Source of the DNA: Alphaproteobacteria bacterium MarineAlpha10_Bin2
GTDB lineage: Bacteria; Pseudomonadota; Alphaproteobacteria; UBA828
Direction of reading: 5' to 3'
DNA: 23,643 bases
NCBI GenBank assembly: GCA_002937555.1
Contig: PTKB01000010.1
Coordinates: forward strand, 1 to 23,643
The position numbers and the translations under genes were made by a program. This document shows, piece after piece, positions 7,493 to 14,814 of this stretch; the first letter of the stretch is position 1; each line of letters opens with the position of its first letter. The notes under the pieces are model-generated. The model did not search any database. It was not told where the DNA came from and was given only the letters and a program-made list of their open reading frames with translations.

Positions 7493-7573
7493 ATATTGCA
7501 ACGCAAAACAGATTCTGTAATTATTTTTGGCCAAAATCAGCCAAATGTCCACCCAAATGTTGCGTCGCAATAT
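7493..7573. repeat. Inverted-repeat-rich panBC leader (14-bp arms plus inner palindromes and direct repeats)
   Basis: The arms at 7493-7506 and 7560-7573 are complementary at 13 of 14 positions, with 53 bases between. The left arm overlaps the perfect palindrome GCAATATTGC (7490-7499). Between the arms lie the 12-base palindrome TTTTGGCCAAAA (7525-7536) and two direct CCAAATGT copies starting at 7541 and 7553. The whole lies between the hspQ stop and the panB start (both minus strand) and is AT-richer than its surroundings. It is a plausible operator or promoter region for panBC. An hspQ transcription terminator is the other option, but no clear U-tract follows. The repeats are seen directly; the role is inferred. 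Confidence 0.5.
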
Positions 7574-7594
7574 AATTGTTTCGCGGACGCGAAC

Positions 7595-7927
7595 TCAGAT
7601 TAGTTTGCGCTCTACCCGGTAGCGGCCGTTTTCGTAGCGCATCAAGCCCTCTTCAAGCAGGTGATGATTGATCGGCCCGACGTCGCTCGCCGGCTCCAGG
7701 TTGCGCTCGGCGACGTAGGTATAGTTGTCGGACTGATCGACCAGAACATGATACCACGGTTGGTCTTTGGGCGGACGCGAGCGCGCCATCTGTTCGTACC
7801 ACTCCTCGCCGCCCTGAAAATCCGGATCGACGTCCAAGACGACGCCGCGATAGTCGAACAGGCGGTGATGCACGATCTGACCGATTTCAAACAAGGCCGT
7901 CGAACTGGTGGCGCCGGCGTCATCCAT
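7595..7927 (-). CDS. hspQ: Heat shock protein HspQ (hemimethylated-DNA-binding YccV-like family)
   Basis: This 110-residue protein matches the HspQ/YccV family. In E. coli HspQ binds hemimethylated oriC DNA and acts as a Lon protease specificity factor. Recognisable parts are FEIGQIVHHRLFDYRGVVLD at residues 13-32, the conserved QPWYHVLVD around 57-65, and AERNLEPA further on. The start was set at the ATG at 7927, nine bases after the upstream hydratase stop. The open frame runs further upstream, but only inside the hydratase gene. The spacing suggests co-transcription with the hydratase. The function in this organism is inferred from the family. Confidence 0.9.
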   Translation of the reverse strand: MDDAGATSSTALFEIGQIVHHRLFDYRGVVLDVDPDFQGGEEWYEQMARSRPPKDQPWYHVLVDQSDNYTYVAERNLEPASDVGPINHHLLEEGLMRYENGRYRVERKLI

Positions 7928-7935
7928 GACCGGGC

Positions 7936-8718
7936 TCAACCGAAACTCGCTTGGGCAACGCCCAAATCGCCGAAATCCGCCAACACAACGTCCCCGGGTT
8001 TGACTTGAATAACGTTTGCAGCGCTTCCGGTGGTGATGACCTGGCCCGCCTGCAGCCCGAGGCCGCGCGCCGATAGCTCGTTCGCCAGCCACACTAGCAC
8101 ATTGCGTGGATCGCCAAGTACATTGGCACCCGACCCTTCGTCCACAGCCTCGCCATTAACATTTACCGTAACGGCGTGGCGGGACAGATCCAGCTCCCGC
8201 CAATCGGCGGCGGGCGGGCCGAGGACCAGAAGTGCTGCGATGGCATTGTCGGCGACGAGTTGCGGCATGCCGGCATCGCGCCAATTTTCGTAACGGGAAT
8301 CAGGGATTTCGATGGCGGGATGCAAATTCTCCACCGCCGCCATCACTTCGTCGCGCGCATAGACATCCTCGCGCGGCGGCAAATCCGCATTCATTGTAAA
8401 GTCGAATTCCGCCTCAATAATATGAAGACGCACAGCACCCGCCGCGATGTCAGCTGGCGAGTCGTGCAAGGAGGGTGCCAATAGGCGGCCGAAAAACGGC
8501 GCGTCGACATCGAATATACGCTGCGCCGATTCGTTGGTTGCGCCGACTTTGTAACCGGCGATCGGAACGTCATGCTGGACCGCAAGCGCCGCCTGGATGC
8601 GGTAGCCGTCATCCAAGTTTTGCGGCCGGCAAGAATCGGGCAATGCGGAAATCGGGCGTTGGTCGCGCCACGCCGCGTGCAGCAAGCGGGCGGCTTCCTG
8701 AGCCTGTGAATCATCCAT
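7936..8718 (-). CDS. 2-keto-4-pentenoate hydratase / FAH-superfamily protein (MhpD-like)
   Basis: This 260-residue protein of the fumarylacetoacetate hydrolase superfamily resembles 2-oxopent-4-enoate hydratases and oxalocrotonate decarboxylases. Those enzymes act on ring-cleavage products in aromatic meta-cleavage pathways. Visible family features are GYKVGATNESAQ at residues 54-65, the acidic metal-ligand pattern IEAEFDF near 100-106, HPAIEIPDSR near 132-141, and ITTGSAANVIQVKPGDVV near the C-terminus. Length is typical. The ATG at 8718 has only a weak ribosome binding site. It lies between the SRAP gene and hspQ, with no other catabolic genes adjacent, so a role in aromatic breakdown alongside the distant monooxygenase is possible but unsupported. 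Hydratase and decarboxylase cannot be told apart here. Confidence 0.85.
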   Translation of the reverse strand: MDDSQAQEAARLLHAAWRDQRPISALPDSCRPQNLDDGYRIQAALAVQHDVPIAGYKVGATNESAQRIFDVDAPFFGRLLAPSLHDSPADIAAGAVRLHIIEAEFDFTMNADLPPREDVYARDEVMAAVENLHPAIEIPDSRYENWRDAGMPQLVADNAIAALLVLGPPAADWRELDLSRHAVTVNVNGEAVDEGSGANVLGDPRNVLVWLANELSARGLGLQAGQVITTGSAANVIQVKPGDVVLADFGDLGVAQASFG

Positions 8719-8767
8719 GTCCTATCTATCCCACCTTCGCGCCCGCGCGCAAGTTGTGCGCCGGCGC

Positions 8768-9454
8768 TCAGACATCATCGTCCGCGCCATCCTCAAGCGG
8801 CTCGATACAGGAAGGATCGTCGTTGCGGGCGTTGTTCACATGGGTGCTCACGGCGTGGAAATCGACGGCGCTATCGGGCGCCGGGCGCAACAGATCGAGC
8901 GCCTCGTTGGCCGCGAGGTCGGGCGACAGCCAGCGCTCAAAATCCGCCGGATCGAGAATAACCGGCATGCGGGCATGCAAGGGCGCCAATTTGCCGTTCG
9001 CTTCGGTGGTGATGATGGTAAAGCTCTCCAGCGGCTCGCCACCGCCTTTGTCCCAGCGCTCCCACAGGCCGGCGAAGGCAAACATTCCGCCATCCGCACT
9101 CAGAATGCGATAGGGCTGTTTGGCGCCTTTCGCGCCACGCCATTCGTAGAATCCATCCGCCGGCACCAGACAGCGGCGTTTGCGGAAAGCGCCGCGAAAG
9201 GATGGTTTGTCAGCTACGGTCTCGGCCCGCGCATTTATCATGCGCGCCGCCATAGAATTGTCCTTGGCCCAAGACGGCACCAATCCCCAGCGCAGAAAAT
9301 CGAGGGCACGCCCTTCCGCTCTGTGACGCACCACGACGGCGTCCTGGGTCGGCGCGATGTTATAGCGCGCCGGTAAATTGCGCGGCGCACCGAAGATGTT
9401 GAGGTAGGCGTGGACTTCCTCCCAACTGTGAAACTGGGAAAACCGCCCGCACAT
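8768..9454 (-). CDS. SRAP-domain abasic-site processing protein (YedK/HMCES family)
   Basis: This 228-residue protein binds abasic sites in single-stranded DNA by forming a thiazolidine crosslink through Cys2, shielding the lesion. The start must be the ATG at 9454, because it yields MCGRF with Cys2 exposed after methionine removal. The longer open frame would bury this cysteine. A GGGAG site precedes this ATG. Active-site residues N74, E104 and H160 match the YedK set (N75, E105, H160) in RMINARAET, GFYEW and PLHARMP. The family is often called SOS response-associated, but I see no LexA box here. It stands alone between the hydratase gene and tRNA-Pro. Confidence 0.95.
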   Translation of the reverse strand: MCGRFSQFHSWEEVHAYLNIFGAPRNLPARYNIAPTQDAVVVRHRAEGRALDFLRWGLVPSWAKDNSMAARMINARAETVADKPSFRGAFRKRRCLVPADGFYEWRGAKGAKQPYRILSADGGMFAFAGLWERWDKGGGEPLESFTIITTEANGKLAPLHARMPVILDPADFERWLSPDLAANEALDLLRPAPDSAVDFHAVSTHVNNARNDDPSCIEPLEDGADDDV

Positions 9455-9516
9455 ATTAGTGGCTCCCGCCGACAATTTTTGAGATTGGGAACAATCGGTC
9501 AGGTGTTAAGAATGAA

Positions 9517-9593
9517 TGGTCGGAGCGGCGGGATTTGAACCCACGACCCCTTGTCCCCCAGACAAGTGCGCTACCAGGCTGCGCCACGCTCCG
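9517..9593 (-). tRNA. tRNA-Pro (anticodon GGG)
   Basis: This 77-base gene folds as a complete cloverleaf. The acceptor stem is CGGAGCG with CGCTCCG. The anticodon stem CTTGT/ACAAG holds the 7-base loop CTGGGGG, which reads anticodon GGG. The T arm contains GTTCAAATC. The discriminator base is A and the 3' CCA is encoded. It decodes CCC and CCU. A promoter lies just upstream (9664-9637). Confidence 0.97.
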
Positions 9594-9636
9594 ACAAGTA
9601 CCAAAATTCATCTAACTGCCTAGATGACCACGATAA

Positions 9637-9664
9637 ATCTTATCCCGCCAGGGCACACTGTCAA
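9637..9664 (-). promoter_or_regulatory. Probable sigma70-type promoter of tRNA-Pro
   Basis: TTGACA (9664-9659, minus strand) is a perfect -35 consensus. It is followed after 16 bases by TAAGAT (9642-9637), which matches the -10 consensus at four of six positions. Initiation would fall near 9630, about 37 bases before the tRNA 5' end. Strong consensus boxes are usual for stable RNA genes. Confidence 0.55.
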
Positions 9665-9756
9665 TCTGTCTGATTTCTCTCACTTTGTCAGAATCGATAA
9701 AGCGCCCTGATTTTGATTGTTTGGTGTACAGATTTGGCGCGGGAGGAGGGTATGCG

Positions 9757-10374
9757 ATGAAATTATGTTCGACCTTGGGCAGTCCGTATGGCCGTATTGC
9801 GCGTATAGTTCGCCTTGAGAAGGGGCTCGAAGATCGCGTGTCATTTGAAGTTGTGCGGACGCGAATTGAGAACAATCCCTATTATGACGTCAATCCGTCC
9901 GGGCGAGTCCCATCTCTCGTGTTGGAAGACAGAAGAGTATTGGAAGAATCAACGCTGATTTGTTGGTACTTCGATAATATCGATGGAAACCCTACGCTAC
10001 ATCCTGCCGATGGAATGCTCGGCCTGGAAGCGCGGCGTATCGAAGCAATGGCCCGCAGTATGCTGGACGGCACAAGTCTTTGGTGGAGAGAATATCTCTA
10101 CAGGCCCCCCGAAATTCGCTCCGACAAGATTATTAAACACGAGCGCCAGCGGGCGATGCGTTTGGCGGATATATTCGAGAAAGAAGTTCAAAACGAAATT
10201 TTATCGGGTCCATTGAATATGGCGCAGATCACACTTGCTTGTGTGTTCCACGGACGAGAGGATGCCGGACCCGATGATTTTTTATGGCAGGAAAGACGGA
10301 CATATTTACGCGACTGGGTAGAGCGCATTGGGCACCATACATCGATCCAGCAAACGGTTCCTGCGCATGCGTGA
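9757..10374 (+). CDS. Glutathione S-transferase family protein
   Basis: This 205-residue protein has an N-terminal thioredoxin-like GST domain. MKLCSTLGSPYGRIARI carries a candidate catalytic Ser9, VPSL has the cis-proline at P52, and EES at residues 63-65 is the glutathione-binding acidic/serine pair. The helical C-terminal domain spans roughly residues 85-200. The ATG at 9757 was chosen because GGAGGAGGG lies seven bases upstream; in-frame codons further upstream lack domain sequence. Base composition is lower in GC than the rest of the window (about 49% in five sampled lines). It is followed by an unrecognised gene on the same strand. The substrate is unknown; detoxification or stress response is usual for the family. 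Confidence 0.8.
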   Translation: MKLCSTLGSPYGRIARIVRLEKGLEDRVSFEVVRTRIENNPYYDVNPSGRVPSLVLEDRRVLEESTLICWYFDNIDGNPTLHPADGMLGLEARRIEAMARSMLDGTSLWWREYLYRPPEIRSDKIIKHERQRAMRLADIFEKEVQNEILSGPLNMAQITLACVFHGREDAGPDDFLWQERRTYLRDWVERIGHHTSIQQTVPAHA

Positions 10375-10425
10375 CGACGACGCTAGCAATGAAAAAGAAC
10401 AAGGGTTGGAGGGCCGTAAACTGTA

Positions 10426-10770
10426 ATGCCACCGAAGAAAAATCCGCTGAAGCTCAACAAGCTTCAACTCCGAACATTGGCCTTGGCGCAATTGCTCGCT
10501 CAGGATTCAGCCAATTCAAGTCGCGACGAAGCGACGGGTGCCGTTACTCTCTTAGAAATCCCAGTTGCCCATGGCGACCATTTTCATATCGGCGAATTAA
10601 CCGTCTCGAAAAGAGAGGCAAGCGGTTTAACAAATCCGTCCGTGTGGTCCGCGCTGCGGCGTAAAGGATTGGCAAACGTCGCCGGCCCGGTCGCGGTTAC
10701 ATTGACGGCTGAGGGGATGTCTTACGATGCGGGATTTGGCGACCGCTTCCTAACCGCCTCCGACCATTAG
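10426..10770 (+). CDS. Conserved-looking hypothetical protein, possibly winged-helix-like
   Basis: This 114-residue protein is one I do not recognise with certainty. The N-terminus is basic (MPPKKNPLKLNKLQLRTLAL) with a likely helix at about residues 12-26. A central stretch contains GDHFHIG (50-56). Then comes a helical segment, PSVWSALRRKGLANV (71-85), leading into VTLTAEG. The last part resembles the recognition helix and wing of small winged-helix proteins, but this is a weak impression. A GGAGGG site lies 12 bases before the ATG. It sits 51 bases after the GST-like gene on the same strand, so co-transcription is plausible. It has no signal peptide or membrane span. Confidence 0.65.
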   Translation: MPPKKNPLKLNKLQLRTLALAQLLAQDSANSSRDEATGAVTLLEIPVAHGDHFHIGELTVSKREASGLTNPSVWSALRRKGLANVAGPVAVTLTAEGMSYDAGFGDRFLTASDH

Positions 10771-10869
10771 GCGCGAATGTTACGCCAACTTAGCCACCTA
10801 GGCTGCCTACTGGGCACCGAATGGTCGCTTTCGAGTAGATACGGAATGCGGCGTCTCGCCGGGCGAAGC

Positions 10870-11298
10870 TTATTGGGTGGGTATGCGGCCGCGCAGCATG
10901 TCACGCAGCGTTTCCAACTCGGCCAAAAGCTCTTTACCGCGTACGCCGATCCCGTCGGCGCGTTTGGCCGCCGCCCGTGGCGCCGCTGCGGGCTCAGGAT
11001 CCGCGCCCGGCATTTTGCCGCTGGTTTCACGCATCAGTTTCTGAACACCTCGAATGGTGTAACCGTCGGCATAGAGCAGCGAGCGAATACGGCGCAGAAG
11101 ATCGACATCCTCGGGGCGGTAATAGCGCCGCCCGCCGCCGCGTTTCAGAGGCCGAACTTGATTGAACTTGGTTTCCCAGAAGCGCAGCACATGCTGAGGA
11201 ACGTCGAGCTCCTCCGAGACCTCGCGGATCGTACGAAATGCGTCCGGAGACTTGCTCGCGCGCCCGGATCCAGCCTCGGTCGATTCTATATTTGCCAT
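10870..11298 (-). CDS. MerR-family transcriptional regulator
   Basis: This 142-residue DNA-binding protein has a MerR-type winged helix-turn-helix at about residues 20-90. FRTIREVSEELDVPQHVLRF is the helix-turn-helix, and RPLKRGGGRRYYRPEDVDLL contains the wing with the RRYY motif. GYTIRGVQKLM follows. A Pro/Ala-rich linker leads to a short C-terminal helix with no obvious effector-binding cysteines. It starts 3 bases after the ihfA stop, so the two genes are almost certainly co-transcribed. This ihfA-merR pair is common in Alphaproteobacteria. The target genes are unknown. Confidence 0.9.
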   Translation of the reverse strand: MANIESTEAGSGRASKSPDAFRTIREVSEELDVPQHVLRFWETKFNQVRPLKRGGGRRYYRPEDVDLLRRIRSLLYADGYTIRGVQKLMRETSGKMPGADPEPAAAPRAAAKRADGIGVRGKELLAELETLRDMLRGRIPTQ

Positions 11299-11301
11299 GA
11301 T

Positions 11302-11655
11302 TTAGCTCGCCGGATCGTCAAAGGGCGAAAATCCTATCGCGCTGTTCGCCTCTCCTACGGGCGGTTGGCCGTTGATCTGGTCTTTCAGCACGTGTGATGC
11401 GCGAAACACCAGGACCTTTCGCGGCAGGATCGGCACTTCCTCACCGGTTTTGGGATTGCGCCCGATTCTTTGACCCTTCATGCGTACGGAAAAGCTGCCG
11501 AAAGACGAAATCTTAACCGTTTCACCTTTCGCCAAACTGTCTGTTATCAGGCCGAGAACGGACTCAACAAGTTTCGCTGATTCATTGCGCGATAGTCCCA
11601 CTTCGCGAAACACTGCCTCGGCCAGATCGGCACGCGTGACCGTATTGCCGGTCAT
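11302..11655 (-). CDS. ihfA: Integration host factor subunit alpha
   Basis: This 117-residue protein is the alpha subunit of the DNA-bending nucleoid protein IHF. Features are TVTRADLAEAVFREVGLSR at residues 5-23, ISSFGSFSVR at 49-58, and the DNA-intercalating arm GRNPKTGEEVPI at 65-76 with Pro68. It is longer than the ~100-residue E. coli protein because of an acidic tail after residue 100. IHF-alpha is preferred over HU or IHF-beta because of the neighbouring merR and plsX-fabH, the usual alphaproteobacterial setting, and the N-terminal sequence. It may be co-transcribed with fabH, 118 bases upstream, or have its own promoter in that gap. Confidence 0.93.
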   Translation of the reverse strand: MTGNTVTRADLAEAVFREVGLSRNESAKLVESVLGLITDSLAKGETVKISSFGSFSVRMKGQRIGRNPKTGEEVPILPRKVLVFRASHVLKDQINGQPPVGEANSAIGFSPFDDPAS

Positions 11656-11773
11656 ATTTGGATTGCCCCCTCAAACTGAGGTCGAAACGGTAGCGTCTTG
11701 GGGCGAGGCCGTCAACACGCGCGATGCCAATTTCTCGGGCCGTCTCAGCGTCTTATAGCGAAAAGCGGCGGTC

Positions 11774-12745
11774 TTACCAGCGCGCTACAGCCGAACCCCA
11801 TACGAATCCGCCGCCGATGGCCTCCATCAAAACCACGTCGCCGCTCTTGATTCGGCCATCCTCGATGGCTTCGACCAGCGCCAAGGGAATGGAGGCGGAA
11901 GAAGTGTTGGCATGACGGTCCACGGTCACCACCATTTTTTCCGGCGGCAGGTCGAGGCGCCGGGCAATGGCGTTCATGATGCGCAGATTGGCCTGATGCG
12001 GCACCAGCCAATCAATATCGCTGGGAGCGAGGCCGGCAGCCTCCATCGCTTCCCCAGCGACGGCCGCGAGATTTACTACCGCATGTCGATAAACTTCTTT
12101 TCCCTGCATCCTGAGATGGCCGGAGGTTTGGCTCGAAGACACGCCGCCATCGACATAAAGCGCATCGTAATGGCGCCCATCCGAATGCAGTTTCACTGCA
12201 AGAATTCCGCGTTCCGCGCCGTTTTCCACCGAATTTTCGGCGCTGAGCACGGCCGCGCCGGCACCATCGCCAAACAAAACGCAGGTCGTCCGGTCGTTCC
12301 AATCCAATATCCGCGAGTAGGTCTCCGCACCGATGATGAGGGCCTTTTTCGCCTGGCCCGAGAGCAAGAATTTATCGGCCACCGAGAGTGCGCAAATAAA
12401 CCCGGCGCAGACGGCCTGGACGTCGAACGCGGCGCCCTGGTGCATACCGAGGCGGGCCTGAACCTTAGCCGCAGTAGCGGGAAAGGTATTGTCGGGGGTT
12501 GAAGTCGCCAGAATCAGCAAATCGAGCTCATCGACCGAGATGCCGGCTGCCGAGACCGCCCGTTCTGCCGCGGCAAGCGCGAGATCGGAAGTTAGCTGAC
12601 CGTCCGCCGCGATATGGCGCTGGGTAATTCCGGTGCGCCCGACGATCCAATCATTGGAGGTATCGACGGTCTTTGCCAGATCGTCGTTTGTGAGCACTTT
12701 TTCGGGTAAATATGCGCCGCAGCCAATAATGCGAGAGCGCAACAT
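11774..12745 (-). CDS. fabH: 3-oxoacyl-ACP synthase III (beta-ketoacyl-ACP synthase III)
   Basis: This 323-residue enzyme condenses acetyl-CoA with malonyl-ACP to start fatty acid synthesis. The catalytic triad is visible: Cys113 in DVQAVCAGFICAL, His250 in LVPHQANLRIM and Asn280 in DRHANTSSAS. The C-terminal GGGFVWGSA stretch and the length are typical. The ATG at 12745 directly abuts the plsX stop, with no intervening base, so translation is probably coupled. It belongs to the rpmF-plsX-fabH lipid and ribosome cluster. Confidence 0.97.
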   Translation of the reverse strand: MLRSRIIGCGAYLPEKVLTNDDLAKTVDTSNDWIVGRTGITQRHIAADGQLTSDLALAAAERAVSAAGISVDELDLLILATSTPDNTFPATAAKVQARLGMHQGAAFDVQAVCAGFICALSVADKFLLSGQAKKALIIGAETYSRILDWNDRTTCVLFGDGAGAAVLSAENSVENGAERGILAVKLHSDGRHYDALYVDGGVSSSQTSGHLRMQGKEVYRHAVVNLAAVAGEAMEAAGLAPSDIDWLVPHQANLRIMNAIARRLDLPPEKMVVTVDRHANTSSASIPLALVEAIEDGRIKSGDVVLMEAIGGGFVWGSAVARW

Positions 12746-13795
12746 CTAAATCGCGGCCCTCTTCGGCTCGGGCGATTCCTCGATATTCATGCGCGACAGT
12801 TCCTCGATGATCTTGGGATTGATGCCTTGGCTGACCATATCCGCCGCGACCGACAGCGCATTGGCGAACCCCTTATGGTCGGTGCCGCCGTGACTTTTAA
12901 CCGCTACGCCGTTCACGCCGAGAAACATAGCGCCGTTATAGGTGCGCGGATCGAGGCGTTCGCGCAGCATTTTAAGCGCGGGACGGGCGAGTAAATAGCC
13001 GGCGCGCGACATTACCGAGCGCTTGAAGGCGTTGCGGATATAGCCGCCATAGAGTCGCGCCGTGCCCTCGGCCGTTTTCAAGGCAATATTGCCGGCGAAA
13101 CCGTCGGTAACGACCACATCGACGGTGCCTGCGGCGATATCATCGCCTTCGACAAATCCTTGAAACTGAATCGGCAGGCCCGATTCGCGGAGTGCGGCGG
13201 CGGCGTTGCGGATGGTCTCGTTGCCCTTGCCCTCTTCGGAGCCGATGTTGAGCAGACCGACGGTAGGTTCGTTCACGCCTAAAACATTCCGCGCAAAGAC
13301 TTCGCCCATGATGGCGAACTGCACCAGATTGGCGGAATTGCAGCCGATGTTGGCGCCCAAATCGAGCATGACGCTTTCGCCGCGCTGGGTTGGGAATATT
13401 GAGCCCATGGCCGGGCGGTCGATGCCGGGAAGGGTTTTGAGGACGATCTTGGCGAACGCCATCAGCGCGCCGGTATTGCCGGCCGAGACGACGCCATGGG
13501 ATTCGCCCCTGCCGACCGAATCGACGGCCAGGCTCATGCTTGATTTACGCCTCTGGCGCAGCACCACCGACAGCCTTTCGTCGCTCTTGATGGTCTCTTC
13601 AGTGTGCCGGACGGTGCAGACAGCGGCCAGTTTCTTGAACCGACTGAGCACCGGCTGAATTGCCGATTCATCGCCGAACAAGACAAATCGAAGATCGGGA
13701 TAGCGCAGGCGCGCGATATTCGCGCCCTTCAGGACCATGCCGGGCGCCTGGTCGCCACCCATCGCATCAAGCGCAAGTACGATCTCCTGGCTCAT
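12746..13795 (-). CDS. plsX: Phosphate acyltransferase PlsX
   Basis: This 349-residue peripheral enzyme makes acyl-phosphate from acyl-ACP for phospholipid synthesis. The N-terminal LALDAMGGDQAPGMV is the family signature. ADMVSQGINPKIIEEL near the C-terminus and the central VSAGNTGALMAFA also fit. Length is normal. It starts 30 bases after rpmF and its stop abuts the fabH start, the widely conserved rpmF-plsX-fabH order. Confidence 0.97.
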   Translation of the reverse strand: MSQEIVLALDAMGGDQAPGMVLKGANIARLRYPDLRFVLFGDESAIQPVLSRFKKLAAVCTVRHTEETIKSDERLSVVLRQRRKSSMSLAVDSVGRGESHGVVSAGNTGALMAFAKIVLKTLPGIDRPAMGSIFPTQRGESVMLDLGANIGCNSANLVQFAIMGEVFARNVLGVNEPTVGLLNIGSEEGKGNETIRNAAAALRESGLPIQFQGFVEGDDIAAGTVDVVVTDGFAGNIALKTAEGTARLYGGYIRNAFKRSVMSRAGYLLARPALKMLRERLDPRTYNGAMFLGVNGVAVKSHGGTDHKGFANALSVAADMVSQGINPKIIEELSRMNIEESPEPKRAAI

Positions 13796-13825
13796 GGCAC
13801 GGGCGCTCCCGTCATTATTATGTGC

Positions 13826-14011
13826 TTACGCGACATCCACCGGTTCAGCCACTTCATGATCGCCGTAATGGCCGCAAGCGGCGCACACATGATGCGGGCG
13901 TTTCAATTCGCCGCAATTGGAACACTCGACCGCATTGATGCGCTTCAGCGCGTCGTGAGAACGCCGCTGATTGCGGCGGGAAACAGAGATTTTCTTCTTT
14001 GGAACAGCCAT
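13826..14011 (-). CDS. rpmF: 50S ribosomal protein L32
   Basis: This 61-residue protein starts MAVPKKKISVSRRNQRRSHD, the family N-terminus. This fixes the start at the ATG at 14011 rather than the longer frame, which adds ten residues. It has a zinc-finger pattern with CSNC at residues 30-33 and CAACGHYG further on, so this is the Cys4 form of L32. It lies between the DUF177 gene and plsX, as in most proteobacteria. Confidence 0.97.
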   Translation of the reverse strand: MAVPKKKISVSRRNQRRSHDALKRINAVECSNCGELKRPHHVCAACGHYGDHEVAEPVDVA

Positions 14012-14113
14012 TACAAATCTTTCTCTAACATGGTTCGGCACGCCCCACCGACCACTTGAAACGCAAGCAGTGGCGAGACTATTTGATATGCACCGATCCC
14101 TGGATTCAGAACA

Positions 14114-14656
14114 TTACATTTTGTGTTTCAGTTGTCCAAGTTTTGCGAACGGACTGTTCGGCCGCACCGCAAGTTCCGGGAATTGAGCTTCACCGCCGCC
14201 CGATTCCAACACCGCGCCGGGGCGGCGCGGATGAGGTTCCAGGGCAAGCGCTAAATGTTGGGCGATCAATTCACCGACATCGATTTCGGGCGTGTCGAGC
14301 GGCTCGGGCGCGTCTTCCGCAATGGCGCCTTCCGGCATATTGGCCGCGAACTGGAACAGAATGGTGAATTCATCATCCACTTCCACCGGAAAGGGTTCCA
14401 GGGTGACGACGCATATTTGCATGACTTCGGCGTGCAGCACCGCCTGCACGCGGATTGCCGGGCCGCCCTGCGCATCGCGAGCGCGCTCGATCCTCACCCG
14501 CGCTTCGAGCGCGCTGAGGTCCTCCAATGCGAAACGCTGGCACAGCGCCAGGCGCTCAGCCGGCGTCGCCTGCACGGACATGCGGGCGCCTTGGGCCGGC
14601 AAATCGCTCACGTCCAGGGGACGCGAAAATTCCGAATTTGGGGCAATTTGGTCCAC
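14114..14656 (-). CDS. DUF177 (YceD-like) protein
   Basis: This protein of the DUF177/YceD family is nearly always encoded just before rpmF; YceD homologues are linked to 23S rRNA accumulation in bacteria and plastids. The sequence EFSRPLDVSDLP begins the conserved part, and CVVTLEPFPVEVDDEF mid-protein is the conserved Cys-containing segment. The start is uncertain. A GTG at 14656 gives 180 residues, the usual family size. An ATG at 14764 would give 216 residues with an unconserved N-terminus across a hairpin and an AT-rich patch. I prefer the GTG, although neither has a clear ribosome binding site. Confidence 0.85.
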   Translation of the reverse strand: MDQIAPNSEFSRPLDVSDLPAQGARMSVQATPAERLALCQRFALEDLSALEARVRIERARDAQGGPAIRVQAVLHAEVMQICVVTLEPFPVEVDDEFTILFQFAANMPEGAIAEDAPEPLDTPEIDVGELIAQHLALALEPHPRRPGAVLESGGGEAQFPELAVRPNSPFAKLGQLKHKM

Positions 14657-14814
14657 GACGACACGAACCACTCGTCGGACAGCGGGTGCACCGGCGCCAG
14701 GCGCCGGAATCAAGCTTCTAAATGATATCAAAAATCGGTCAGTTTGCGACCGGGCGCGCACCATATGGGCACCGGCCGCCGAGGTCAATACGGCCGATGC
14801 TGAATTCTGCCTGT

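Noticed and set aside
9455..9475. Longer start of the SRAP gene
   Set aside because: It would place residues before the catalytic Cys2, which must be exposed after methionine removal.
9484..9500. Inverted repeat GATTG/CAATC after tRNA-Pro as a terminator
   Set aside because: Weak AT-rich five-pair stem with no U-run following on the minus strand.
9685..9756. Longer start of the GST-like gene
   Set aside because: The upstream codons lack thioredoxin-fold sequence, and a strong GGAGGAGGG site serves the ATG at 9757.
10849..10861. Short hairpin CGGCG/CGCCG downstream of merR as a terminator
   Set aside because: Only five base pairs with a 3-base loop and no U-tract on the minus strand.
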